Counted from the stretch's first letter, positions 1 through 8,582 are shown. The stretch: DNA of 64,000 nt from Macrosoma leucophasiata (GCA_036365455.1 JAWQUS010000011.1:5786001-5850000); one strand, 5' to 3'. Notes: a model not told the origin generated them from the letters alone. Translations and numbers: made by a program.

Positions 1-206
1 TGTGTGTACAACGGCACTCACGATAAAGGTTTACAGCTAGTGTGGGTCTATGAGTGTTACGGCCAAATACTCAAGCGTCACTTAAATCTAAGTGAGCCTT
101 AAAAGTCTTCTGTCTTTATAAAACACGTCCAAACGATAGAGATATTTGAGGTTGCTTAAAATTGAGTGACGTTTGAGTATTCGGCCATTAGCGTATTTAA
201 TTTTAA
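1..206 (+). repeat. tRNA-derived SINE-E, 3' part, interrupted by a MITE
   Basis: The first 59 bases match the body of SINE-E copies at 42.3, 44.8 and 50.2 kb (ACAACGGCAC, then AGGTTTA, then GTGAGTGT). The family continues with GCGTATTT at 191 after a 128-bp insertion. The tRNA-like head lies outside the window to the left. Non-coding. Confidence 0.75.
60..187. mobile_element. PIF/Harbinger-type MITE with TTA target duplication
   Basis: A 128-bp foldback whose two ends are inverted copies of about 28 bp (left end begins CGGCCAAATACTCAAGCGTC; the right end is its near complement). It is flanked by TTA at 57-59 and TTA at 188-190. It interrupts SINE-E exactly between GTGTTA and GCGTATT, so the empty site can be read from other SINE-E copies. 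A 3-bp TTA/TAA duplication is the hallmark of the PIF/Harbinger superfamily. No transposase is encoded. Confidence 0.75.
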
Positions 207-505
207 TAATTTGCCTCTCGTCAGCGCTGGGTAAAGAAGAAGGTTTGTTAGGCTTACAGAGGAACTTTGGTCCAACACGTGGAGGCTCTTTCAAGAATTT
301 CTATGTACTTTGTAATGGATTGCAGTCGGCAAGACCTCTCTCTGACTACATCAATACATCAATAGTTAATACAGGCATAGATAGATACCGCAGAATACAT
401 GGAACTATTGTGATGAGAATTGACTAGCCAAACTTTGGGCTATGTGGGTGAACTGGGTGGACTAGCTGGCAGGGCCTATGGAGTAAGATCCTATAGAACC
501 TCGCC
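207..505 (+). repeat. Family J repeat, copy 1
   Basis: Shares long stretches with 21100-21420 (CAACACGT.GAG.C, CTACTTTGTAATGG, GACCTCTCTCTG, then GGGCTATGTGGGTGAACTGG). An 84-codon ORF across it is not conserved as protein between copies, so I treat it as non-coding. It may be an untranslated region of a LINE; its class is unknown. Confidence 0.6.
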
Positions 506-534
506 CTGTAAGATCCATAGGTTCTTACTCCATA
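477..534. repeat. Short inverted repeat (hairpin)
   Basis: TATGGAGTAAGA at 477 recurs inverted as TCTTACTCCATA ending at 534, with AGAACC/GGTTCT extending the pairing. This duplication of the family J end in inverted orientation is absent from the copy at 21.4 kb. Confidence 0.55.
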
Positions 535-599
535 CACTCTAGTCACTTTTGTCTAAATAATATCAGGAACAGACATTAAAAAAAAAAATGAAAATACCC

Positions 600-826
600 C
601 AACCCGCTGTCGGATGTTTTCAAAACGCCCATAAGGCCTCCGACAAGGTTTAACGGTTGCTATAGATACCTATCGATAGGACCAACGGCTTAACGTGCCC
701 TCCGAAGCACGGAAACACGCATTTAATTTGCCACTAGCGGTCACCCATCACACTACCCGACCGCGCCCGTAGTGCTTAACCGAGTAGATCGCTTACGATC
801 TACACCAGCCGGGCCATGCGCGCTTC
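600..826 (-). mobile_element. 5S rRNA-derived SINE, 3'-truncated copy
   Basis: Read on the minus strand it starts near a 5S rRNA-like block: CTCGGTTAAGCAC, then GGGCGCGGTCGGG, then GATGGGTGACCGC. These correspond to the A box, intermediate element and C box region of 5S rRNA (internal Pol III promoter). The body continues through GGCACGTTAAGCC to AACATCCGACAGCGGG. The 3' part seen in other copies (ending in a TTA/ATT run) is missing here. Confidence 0.7.
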
Positions 827-1077
827 TATTACAATGTATTTAACTAAATCTAATAATTAGTTATTTGACATTCACAATGAAAAGCGTATTGTTATCTATT
901 CCATAAATATAACAAATGAAAAATGTCGTTAAGGTAAATTAGTAATTGATAACGCTGTTATTTATTATATTGTTGCTTTCATTGCATAATTATATTATTT
1001 ATTTCAAAGTGACTCTGCAAGCTCAATGACAACAAAAAAAAAACAAGGGCGTATCGGAACATGTGCAATGTAAGGTT
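827..1077. other. AT-rich spacer, nothing identified
   Basis: Roughly 250 bases of AT-rich sequence with no ORF, no recognisable repeat and no RNA gene. Confidence 0.6.
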
Positions 1078-1281
1078 CCTTTTGACGTGACAATGTCTTA
1101 AATTAGGTTGCGGCTCGGAGTCACTCATGAAAAAGTGTAACGCCCGGTAACGTAACGATGAGTCACCGAACGAGAGAGAGGCCTGCCGGACCGGCGAATG
1201 CCTTTCTACCGAGAAAAAGACGTCGTCACGTAAAATCTTCGCCCGTAAAACCGACTTTACAGGCAACCAGTTTTTTTTTTT
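1078..1281 (-). repeat. Family N repeat, copy 1
   Basis: Almost identical, in inverse orientation, to 36010-36198. GC-rich relative to surroundings, with GTAACGCCCGGTAACG and CCTGCCGGACCGGCG as landmarks. It contains an internal inverted pair (GACGTGACAA and GTCGTCACGT) and ends in a run of T. A 110-codon ORF across it is a by-product. Class unknown. Confidence 0.65.
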
Positions 1282-1283
1282 AC

Positions 1284-1427
1284 TAGCTCGCGAGCATAGG
1301 TACCACCGCATTACCTAATATATATGCCGCTAAATAGTAGTGTTCAGCACTAACGTGTTCACAGAGGCATAACACCTCGGGTCTCAGGAATGGCAACGCA
1401 TTTACATCGAAATCTCTGGTTTTTTTT
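1284..1427 (+). repeat. Family A repeat, 5' half (split copy)
   Basis: Family A is the commonest repeat here: a ~285-bp unit running from a GGTGGTAGAGCTCC head, through GCACCACCGCATTACCTAAT and GTTCAGCAC.ATCGTG, to GCATGCTTGTTTGCCACTTC and an A-run. This copy runs from the head to the CTCTGG-T-run in the middle, and its 3' half resumes at 1733 after a minus-strand copy. Confidence 0.75.
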
Positions 1428-1710
1428 ATGTAATGGAAGTGGCAAACAAGCACGCAGTTCACATTGATGTTAAGTGATGACTGCAGCCTATAGACACCCA
1501 CACAAAGACCAAGGTCAAAATGCAGACGCGTTACCACTCCTGAGGCCTAAGGTGTTATGCCTCTGTGCCGGAAATTACAGGGCCGCATAATGTACGGCCA
1601 CCTGATCGGAACACGATAGTGCTGAACACTACCATTTAGCGGCAAGTATATTAAGTAATGCGGTGGTGCCTACGTCCGCGAGCTCCGTCACTGGAGCTCT
1701 ACCACCAGTA
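1421..1710 (-). repeat. Family A repeat, full-length, inserted in another copy
   Basis: Complete minus-strand unit from TTTTTTTATGTAATGGAAGT to GGAGCTCTACCACCAGTA. It sits in the T-run of the older plus-strand copy (1284-1427 and 1733-1820). It has no coding capacity of its own; frames across it are accidental. Confidence 0.8.
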
Positions 1711-1732
1711 TTTATTACCACAATGGAATGGC

Positions 1733-1820
1733 TTTCATGTAAATGTTTATAGGCTACAGTATTACTAACCATCAATGTAAACTGTATGCTTGTTTGCCAC
1801 TTCATGACATAAATAAAAAT
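1733..1820 (+). repeat. Family A repeat, 3' half of the split copy
   Basis: Resumes at CATGTAAATGTTTATAGGCT and ends TGTTTGCCACTTCATGACAT, the part missing from 1284-1427. Confidence 0.65.
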
Positions 1821-2149
1821 ACAATAACGGGGGATGGGCAGCAACATCCCGGATGAAATTTTGTGTACAGGAAGAGCATATAGGCTGTAACACAAAGGAT
1901 AGGTACTTTTTATACCGTTTAAAGCTAGTATCAATAAAAAAAAGTCTTGCGATTAATAAAGATCGTCAAAAGCAGAAATCGTATTCATTTCTCTGAAAGA
2001 AATAGAATAAGTATAACACTAATCTGATTATAATGAAATCTAAATTCGAATTACATTCACAATCCAATAATATCCCCAATTGCACCAAATTAACGTCCCC
2101 AATCGGATAAGGTAGGGACAAATCTCTTTTCAAGCAGATAAGTAAAATG

Positions 2150-2255
2150 TTCCCCTGTTATTTATTACTCTCATTACCTTGAAGGGGACTGGAAATATGT
2201 GATTGGTATGAGATTAGATGTTTTGGGGTTAAATGGGGATTGAAGGGATCGATAT
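2150..2255 (+). repeat. Family P unit, copy 1
   Basis: Contains GGGACTGGAAATATGTGATTG and GGTTAAATGG.GATTGAA, both repeated at 4050-4140 and 4178-4262. Unknown origin; no ORF conserved among the three. Confidence 0.5.
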
Positions 2256-2472
2256 TTTTTTACGTAACAGAGGTAGAAAACAAGGGTTCGTCCATAACAT
2301 ACGTCACGCTAAAATAGGCTTATACTCCCCCTCCCCTATTGTCACGCTGTGTCACGCTATCTGTGACCCCCCTAAAAGTGCAACGTCACAAAGCTCACTA
2401 ATATTGGGAATCAAAAATGTTTAGTTATTTAGTGTTATAATAAAATAATAAGTAAATATAATGATATTAGTT

Positions 2473-2514
2473 ACGAGTAGGTATATTAGGTAATGACCTA
2501 ATATACCTACTCGT
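2473..2514. repeat. Perfect 19-bp-arm palindrome
   Basis: Arms 2473-2491 and 2496-2514 are exact reverse complements (ACGAGTAGGTATATTAGGT) with a 4-base loop. It lies at the truncated 5' edge of a family A copy and seems to be a fold-back duplication of that copy's ACCTAATATAC segment. Confidence 0.8.
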
Positions 2515-2736
2515 ACTTGCCGCTTAATGGTAGTGTTCAGCACTATCGTGTACCGGTCAGGTGGTAATGTACGGGCCTGTAATTGCCGGCACAGAGGCAT
2601 AACATTCGGCCTCAGGAGTGGCAACGCATCTGCATTTTGACCTCTGGTCACTGTGTGGGTATCTATAGGCTGCAGTCATCACTTAACATCAACGTGAACT
2701 GCATGCTTGTTTGCCACCTTTATTGCAAAAAAAGAA
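2496..2736 (+). repeat. Family A repeat, nearly complete
   Basis: Follows the family consensus from ACCTAATATAC to TTTGCCACCTTTATTGC and an A-run. The GGTGGTAG head is replaced by the palindrome at 2473-2514. Confidence 0.8.
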
Positions 2737-2887
2737 CAAAATCAATAAATTAAATATCTTTTAAGACGAATATTTTAAAGAACTTCTTACGTCACGTTGC
2801 TGGAGAACTCTCGTTCCCCCTGTCACATTTTGTCATGCTCAGCGAGACCCCTCGCCCCTTGTTTGCAAACGTATTTTATGGACGGTC

Positions 2888-3067
2888 CCCAAGCAGTTGA
2901 CATGGATGTTAAGTGATGACTGCAGCCTATAGACATCTACACAAAAACCAGAGCTCACAATACAGTTGCATTGCCTCACCCAAGTTGTTATGTCTCTGTG
3001 ATAGTTATTACGGGGCCATTAACATCTAACCGGGACAAGATTGTGCTGCACACTATTACTTCGCTGC
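2888..3067 (-). repeat. Family A repeat, split by a hAT-type MITE
   Basis: Minus-strand copy from AAGCAGTTGACATGG to ACTTCGCTGC. The remainder (GCAGATAGATTAGGTAATGC to CTCTACTACGAG) continues at 3754-3828 after the element at 3068-3753. Confidence 0.75.
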
Positions 3068-3753
3068 CATAAAGCAACACGAGCCGACGGCCGCCGCGGC
3101 GGAACGGAGGGGAGGGGAGTAGCCATAGCGTTTATTACCGATTCAAAACAGTATGTCATTTTTTGCGGGGGGAACTACGTGTGATACACACACACACTAC
3201 AAAAATTATCTATAATAAGAATAATAATAATGGCAACTCATTATACGTCCCACTGCTGGGCACGAGTCTCTCCCCTTTTTGGGGGGAAGCCTGGAGCTTA
3301 CTCCACCACGCTGCTCCAATGTACCAAGGTACCACCCACCTCCACCAATCCGCATTGGAGCAGCGTGGTTAGTGGCCAACCCGCTGTCGGATGTTTTTCA
3401 AACCGCTCGTAAGGTCTTCGACAAGGTTTAACGACTGCTATCTATCGATATCAACCGGGGCCGATGGCTTAACGTGCCCTCCGAAGCACGGAAACGCGCA
3501 TTTAATTTGCCACTAGCGGTCACCCATCACACTACCCGACCGCGCCCGTAGTGCTTAACCGAGCAGATCGCTTACGATCTACACCAGCCGCTGGCTTCAA
3601 AAATCACTACATAAACAATTTCACGCACACATTTAAACATCTGGGCGACGGACGTAGGACCATTTGGGCTTGTACTTTGACAGAGGGGAAAGCCTGCATA
3701 TGGCTACTCTCCTCCTATCCGCCGCGGCGGCCGGTGGCCCGTGTTGCCCTATG
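3068..3753. mobile_element. hAT-type MITE (family L), copy 1, carrying a 5S-SINE
   Basis: Termini are inverted copies: left starts CATAAAGCAACACGAGCC, right ends GGCCCGTGTTGCCCTATG. A perfect 8-bp duplication TTCGCTGC flanks it (3060-3067 and 3754-3761), as expected for hAT transposases. The MITE proper is about 310 bp; a 5S-derived SINE (about 3213-3592) enlarges it. No transposase is encoded. Confidence 0.85.
3213..3592 (-). mobile_element. 5S rRNA-derived SINE, near full-length
   Basis: Minus-strand element. The 5S-like head lies at about 3520-3590 (GGTTAAGCACTACGGGCGCG, GATGGGTGACCGC), then the body with CGTTTCCGTGCTTCGGAGGG. It ends in a tail with CAGCAGTGGGACGTATAAT and TGCCATTATTATTATT. 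The ATT-run is the 3' end. It is inserted in a hAT MITE. Confidence 0.75.
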
Positions 3754-3828
3754 TTCGCTGCAGATAGATTAGGTAATGCGGTGGTGCCTACGAGCTTCTA
3801 TACTGGAACTCTACTACGAGTATTTATT
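3754..3828 (-). repeat. Family A repeat, 5' end of the split copy
   Basis: Second piece of the copy begun at 2888, ending at the degenerate head CTCTACTACGAG. Confidence 0.65.
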
Positions 3829-3832
3829 TTCA

Positions 3833-3868
3833 CGCTAAATCCCTAACGACCCCGTTAGGGATCTAGCG
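3833..3868. repeat. Short hairpin
   Basis: CGCTAAATCCCTAACG pairs with CGTTAGGGATCTAGCG, with one mismatch and a short loop. It marks the duplicated 3' tip of the LINE tail that follows. Confidence 0.6.
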
Positions 3869-3980
3869 TGAAGATAGATACTCAGACAAAGAGTGTGGAG
3901 CGTCAAATATCCGGGTCCTGACACACCTCCCGTGCCTCATCTACATTCATCATTCTCTTCATTCATGCAAGACTTTTTTA
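3869..3980 (-). pseudogene. LINE 3'-end fragment (family G), minus strand
   Basis: Matches, inverted, the C-terminal end of the degraded LINE ORF at 22973-23272 (sense: ATGAAGAGAATGATGAA...CAGGA.CGGGATATTTG.CGCTC...CGTGAAG). Only the last ~40 codons are represented. Confidence 0.55.
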
Positions 3981-4049
3981 ACTCCACCATTAGACACTAC
4001 GAGTATTTTTTGTTTTCTTGTACACAGCATGTATAAAATCTCTGATGTT

Positions 4050-4262
4050 TATAGGTTTCTCGTTATTTATGATCCTCATCATCTTAAAAGCGGTTGGAAA
4101 TATGTGATTGCTATATTTTGAGGTTAAGTAGCGATTGAATGTAATCGATGTGTTTTCTTCAATTCAAGGGTTTGTTTCTTTCGTTATTTATAACCGCTAT
4201 TGACTTAAACGGGACTGGAAGTATGTGATTGCGAATATAGAGGTTTTGGGTTCAAACGATGA
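4050..4262 (+). repeat. Family P units, copies 2 and 3
   Basis: Two degraded copies (about 4050-4140 and 4178-4262) of the unit at 2150, each with GTTATTTAT, then ACTGGAA.TATGTGATTGC, then a T-rich GAGGTT stretch. Confidence 0.45.
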
Positions 4263-4406
4263 TGATGATACAATGGGAACAATGTATTTCCTTGACAGCA
4301 CATATTCTAACAAAATGGTTTCGCTCTTGAAGAAACAAATAAAAATTGAGGAAGTAGATCGACGCATTTGTTTTTCTAAAGGAGTAGATATAATTTTATA
4401 AGTAAC

Positions 4407-4680
4407 TAGCTGTCCCGATAAACTTCGTATTGCCTCACAATTAAATAATGTGTCAAAGGTTAGATATATATGGACTATTTGTATGGGAAAATGAAATTGT
4501 GGTTTTCACTATTTCCCTTCAATTTCTTCATATTTTTTACATTTTAAGCCTTTCCTGGACTTCCAAAAATCATTCAAAACCAAAATTAGCCAATTCGGTA
4601 AAGCCGTTCTCGAGTTTTAGGGAGATTAACGAATAGCAATTGATTTTTATATTTATAAGAAGATTACGTTGTTCATAAGT
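4407..4680 (+). repeat. Family Q repeat, copy 1
   Basis: Begins ACTAGCTGTCCCGATAAACT and shares TTCGTATTGCCTCA, AATTAAATAATGTGTCAAAG and TATTTGTATGGGAAAAT with the inverted copy at 12938-13200. I recognise the start as typical of abundant lepidopteran repeats. A 62-codon ORF here is incidental. Confidence 0.6.
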
Positions 4681-4851
4681 ATATCACATCTACATCCAAT
4701 CATACACGCTATGATCTGTTATTTTTTTGGTTGATGTGCGTTTAGCACTATCGTGTTTCAGTTAGGTTATCGGTTATCGGCTTCATCAAAAAAAAGGAAT
4801 AAGTACGTCGCGTAATTACTACCTATCTTTTAAGCATAACAAGGTTTTTAG

Positions 4852-4925
4852 GTTTTTTATTATGTAAATAATGAAGGTGGCAAACAAGCGTGCAGTTCAC
4901 GAGGATGTTAAACGATAACTGCAGT
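4852..4925 (-). repeat. Family A repeat, 3' fragment
   Basis: TTATTATGTAAATAATGAAGG, GGCAAACAAGCGTGCAGTTC and ATGTTAAACGATAACTGCAG match the minus-strand tail of family A. Confidence 0.6.
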
Positions 4926-5064
4926 GTATGTAGCTAATTTTAGCACTGATTATAAAACAGTTTTTGTTATTTTTGTACACGATTGATTTCTTTCTGTTGT
5001 TACCTCGGATATGATTGTATTTCTTCAAATATAAAAGCATCGTCTGGTTTACCAAAGATAATAC

Positions 5065-5511
5065 CTATTCACTCAAATTCAAAAAACCAAAAGCCGCGTT
5101 AAGGCCATCTGGCATTTCCTCAACCTTACAATGCAGTGCTACTACATAGTCACTTTCATCAAAAATGATCAAATATGCACCCTTAGCATTTTTATCTTTT
5201 CCTGGTGTCTCATTGTTTTCACTTCTCACAGCAACTTTGTTCACTATGCCTTCCATTGATGGCTTTGAGTTGGTGAGCTCTGGATTATTGTCTCTAAATT
5301 CTTCAGTGGATACCAAAACGTTATTTGTATCGTTTCTTTTCCCAACTTTAGTAGTTAAAGTGACGAACCGTGATGTTATCGATAATGTGTTTCCCGACAC
5401 GCATTGACGAAGGGATATACTGAAAGGCGACAAACGCCATTGTCCGATCTTTAGTTGTTTGTTGTGGTAGAGGGATACCCAGTGTCTACCATGAAAGATG
5501 AGTACAGACAT
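5065..5511 (-). CDS. Unidentified 148-codon ORF
   Basis: A complete ATG-to-stop frame of 148 residues, long for this stop-rich sequence and not overlapping a repeat I recognise. The protein is hydrophilic in the middle (about residues 58-110, rich in N, S, T, E, K) with hydrophobic patches near the C-terminus. It has no signal peptide, transmembrane segment, cysteine cluster or motif I can name. The start codon adjoins the A/T-rich tip of a family A fragment, so the true 5' end may be lost. It could be a retrocopy, an exon of a larger gene, or chance. I do not recognise the family. Confidence 0.35.
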   Translation of the reverse strand: MSVLIFHGRHWVSLYHNKQLKIGQWRLSPFSISLRQCVSGNTLSITSRFVTLTTKVGKRNDTNNVLVSTEEFRDNNPELTNSKPSMEGIVNKVAVRSENNETPGKDKNAKGAYLIIFDESDYVVALHCKVEEMPDGLNAAFGFLNLSE

Positions 5512-5590
5512 TTTTTATGTCATGAACTGGGAAACAAGCATTCACATTGATGGTTAGTAATACTGTAGGCCTGTAAGCTGTAAACATGTG
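5508..5590 (-). repeat. Family A repeat, degraded 3' fragment
   Basis: TTTTTTATGTCATGAACTGGG, then AAACAAGCATTCACATTGATG and GTAGGCCTGTAAGCTG, resemble the minus-strand tail of family A with deletions. Confidence 0.45.
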
Positions 5591-6190
5591 AATTAAACAA
5601 GGGAATTAAATATTATGATGATTTAAACATGCTATCTAGTGTTGAGCACTAAATATAAAAATAATTCATATTTTTGTTTGTTTGTTTGCTTGAACGCGCT
5701 AATCTCAGGAACTACTGGTCCGAAAACTGTTTTCAGTGTTAGATAGCTCATTGATCGAGGTAGGCTTTCTATATAACATCACGCTAAGATGAATAGGAGA
5801 GGGTAGGTAACATAGCAACCGCGCGAAGCCGGGGCGGGCCGCTTGTAAATAATACCTAGGTACATGTACGTTATGGACGTAAAAATAATATGTAGGAGCG
5901 GCCATGTGCGCAACGGCAGTCGTGATTTTTCAGAGTACATACATAGTGCCGTAAAGTTGACGACATTTTGTTAAAACAACAAGTAAAAAAAATATTTCCA
6001 AAAAAAATATTTGCGGCCATTTTTTGATAGGCAACTAAGTGTATATATTCTCTAGATTATAAAGATGCGTAATAAATAGGTTTGCAGCATATCTGGATGA
6101 ACGAAATTGCAGCAGAACGATTCTGCAGTGGGATCCTAACCTATACTGGCCCTGGTTTATTCTTTGCACAGATATTTAGCTAAAGCACAC
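5591..6190. other. No gene seen
   Basis: About 600 bases. 5690-5900 resembles scattered lepidopteran repeat debris (CGCTAATCTCAGGAACTACTGG and AACCGCGCGAAGCCGGGGCGG are LINE/family-F-like). The remainder is AT-rich with no supported feature. Confidence 0.5.
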
Positions 6191-6191
6191 A

Positions 6192-6299
6192 CCCCCGAGC
6201 TTCAGTGACAGCGCTCGAGGGTGTAGGCACCACTGCATTACCTAATCAACCACCAAAAGGTAATCAATATTCAGCGCTATCATGTTCAGATCAGGTGGT
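6192..6299 (+). repeat. Family A repeat, split by a 5S-SINE
   Basis: From CGAGCTTCAGTGACAGCGCT through GGCACCACTGCATTACCTAAT to ATCAGGTGGTA. It resumes at 6632 with GTCAGATGGTAATG and runs to about 6735. Confidence 0.7.
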
Positions 6300-6300
6300 A

Positions 6301-6631
6301 TGATAATAATAATGGCAACCCATTATAAGTCTCACTACTGGGCACGAGTCTCTCCCCTTTTTGGGGGGAGGCCTGGAGCTTACTCCACCACGCTGCTACA
6401 GTGCCAGCTCCAGGTCCGCTGTCGGATGTTTTCTTAACTAAATGTTTGTTTAACGACTGCTATCTTTCGATAGGAACCGGGACCGACGGCTTAACGTGCC
6501 CTCCGAAGCACGGAAATGCGCATTTTAATTAATTACTAGCGGTCACCCATCGCATACCCGACCGCGTCCGTATCGCTCAACCGAATGGATCGCTTGCGAT
6601 ACACACCAGCCGCGGGGCCATGCGCGCTTCG
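6301..6631 (-). mobile_element. 5S rRNA-derived SINE, near full-length
   Basis: Same organisation as 3213-3592: minus strand, 5S-like head at about 6530-6630 and ATT-run tail at 6301-6313. Its insertion splits family A with an imperfect 11-bp duplication (ATCAGGTGGTA at 6290-6300, GTCAGATGGTA at 6632-6642). The duplication plus tail fits retroposition. Confidence 0.75.
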
Positions 6632-6735
6632 GTCAGATGGTAATGCCCTGTAATGTCAGGCACAGAGGCCTAACACCTTAAGACTTGCGAGAGACAACGC
6701 ATTTACACTGAAGTCTCTGACGTAGTTTGAAGTAC
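6632..6735 (+). repeat. Family A repeat, second piece of split copy
   Basis: GGTAATGCCCTGTAATGTCAGG, AGGC.TAACACCTTAAGAC, CGCATTTACACTGAAGTCTC continue the copy begun at 6192. Confidence 0.65.
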
Positions 6736-7606
6736 ATGTTTATTTATTTATTTATTTACTTGTCACATGGTTATCATAAGGTCTTACAATTAAATATTTT
6801 GTACTACCACGTAACACCGCGTAGGGGCACCGCAAAATTATAACATAATGTTTATAGCACAAATTTCATCTGTACGTCTATAAATATCAAACACAAATGT
6901 AAGACATAACTTATGTTTTTCTAACCAACAATATATTTCTTTGTCCGTTGTCCGTTTACAACGCCCACTAGCCAAAAATACAAAAGTAAGAGAATAAATT
7001 CCTCAAAGAAATAACAAAAGTACTGCTTTACCTCGTAAAGACTAGTTTCACTAGATTAACAAAAGAAGATTATGATATTACGAGCGTAAAAAGCGCCTTT
7101 TATCCTGTAAAGAGTTTCGAACAGCCTAAGCTCAAACATGATTTTTGATGGTATTAGGACAGTCTAAATATATAAAACAGGCTAAAACAGCTGTTGCCCG
7201 CGGCTTAGCACGCGTGGATGTCGAAAAGTAGCCATGTTCTTTCTCAAAATCAGCTCTATCTCGGTACCAAATTTCATTAAAATCGGTACAGTCGTTTGGA
7301 CGTGGAAAGGTAACAGACAGACAGACAGAGTTACTTTCGCATTTATAGTATTAATTTATTATTATGTATAATATTAAAATAATAAATAATATAAGAAGAG
7401 ATTGGTTTTAGTCCTTTCTTAAACTGTGATAGTAACTTCTACCCATGACTACATCCGCGTGATCGTCATCTACTGGGATAAAAACGTACATGTACTTTCA
7501 ATGCTTAATTTAATTTTAAATAGTTATCATTTTTAATAACAAGGGTGCTTAGATTCAATAGTATCAAGAGAGTGAGATTTGTCACTTTTAAGCCGTCTTG
7601 ATAAAC
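6736..7606. other. AT-rich region with one old interspersed repeat
   Basis: No gene. 7185-7345 carries a decayed repeat of the kind common in insects: TTGCCCGCGGCTTAGCACGC, then ATTTCATTAAAATCGGTACAG, then ACAGACAGACAGACAGAG. The rest is unannotated AT-rich DNA. Confidence 0.5.
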
Positions 7607-7903
7607 CATAGAGTAACACCGGAGGGGAGTAGCCATATGCAGGTTTTCCCATCTGTCAAGGTACAAGCCCAAATGGGCCTATACCTGTCGTCTAGATGTT
7701 TAAATGTGTGCGTGCGTGAAATTGTTTCTGTATTTTGTTAAAGTCAAGGTGTGAGTTTCGTAGTAATAGACGATTTTTGTAGTGTGCGTGTGTGTCGCAC
7801 GCATTTCCCCCCGCAAAAAATGACAGACTCTTTTGCATCGGTAATAAACGCTATGGCTACTCCCCTCCAGTCCGCCGCGGCCGGTGGCCCGTGTTGCTCT
7901 ATG
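7607..7903. mobile_element. hAT-type MITE (family L), copy 2
   Basis: 297 bp, from CATAGAGTAACACC to GTGTTGCTCTATG, flanked by a perfect 8-bp duplication TGATAAAC (7599-7606 and 7904-7911). The left inverted terminus has lost about 20 bases of the GC-rich CCACCGGCCGCGGCGGA segment present on the right. The internal region is the reverse complement of the copies at 3.1 and 26 kb. Confidence 0.9.
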
Positions 7904-8049
7904 TGATAAACGGCTTGATAATCTTTATTTAACTAATTACAAATAAGTTATGTTCTTTTTTCAACCTTTTTTTTGTTTGCGTATCCGGTCATGGTTGTGC
8001 AAGCATGCCGAAAAATGTGTTTGAATTTAATTGAACTTTACAGTTTTGT

Positions 8050-8289
8050 ATGAAATTGTACGGTTTTAATGATAAAGACATTAAGTCATCAACGCTGCAG
8101 TATTCGTTTCTGCCGAGATTGTGTAGATTGCGGGACAAATTTCCCTCGAAGATGTCCACTCAATATCACAATATGGGGTTCTTCAAAAAAGGCGTTAATA
8201 GAGTCCTTCAGGGCTATCTGCGCGTTGGCAACTCACCTAGTATTGTTTCAAATTTTAATGTTCATAGGCAACGGTGACCACTTTCCATC
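8050..8289 (+). pseudogene. Jockey-like LINE reverse transcriptase C-terminal remnant
   Basis: The reading frame ends with YHNMGFFKKGVNRVLQGYLR followed by a GN.P.I...NVHRQR stop, which I recognise as the extreme C-terminus of lepidopteran jockey/BMC1-type LINE ORF2. The 3' UTR then begins AACGGTGACCACTTTCCATC and is cut at 8289 by an insertion. It resumes at 9632 with TTTCCATCACGTGGTCCTTC. Heavily 5'-truncated; no catalytic residues remain. Confidence 0.6.
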
Positions 8290-8493
8290 GGGTACTACGT
8301 CTGAACGGACCAAAAAGAATGGACCGTAGTCCATTCGACCGTAATAAAAAATCGTCTACGTCTCAACGGACCGATCATAAAATATTGTTAACAAATGTAT
8401 ACATGGAGTGCATTCGAGTGCAAAAGTTATAAATTGAAACGCTTAAGTCTTAATTTTTTCTTAAATTTGTATTATTTTCTTTATAAAAACAAT

Positions 8494-8545
8494 GCTCGAC
8501 ACTCTCTGCCTACCCCGTTAGAGACCTGGCGTGAAGATATATTTG
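8494..8545 (+). repeat. LINE tail (family G) fragment
   Basis: GACACTCTCTGCCTACCCCG, then TTAGAGACCTGGCGTGAAGA, is the 3' tip of the LINE whose ORF end is at 22973-23272. Confidence 0.6.
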
Positions 8546-8582
8546 TAAAAATAATCAACCACTTAAACATATTGACAAAGAA

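Noticed and set aside
966..1311. 110-codon minus-strand ORF with a twin at 35966-36343
   Set aside because: Both are translations of family N and flanking repeats; they begin and end in unrelated sequence.
7313..7335. CRISPR-like spacing in ACAGACAGAC and GTCTGTCTGT runs
   Set aside because: These are simple GACA/GTCT microsatellites inside family C, F and related repeats, with no spacers.
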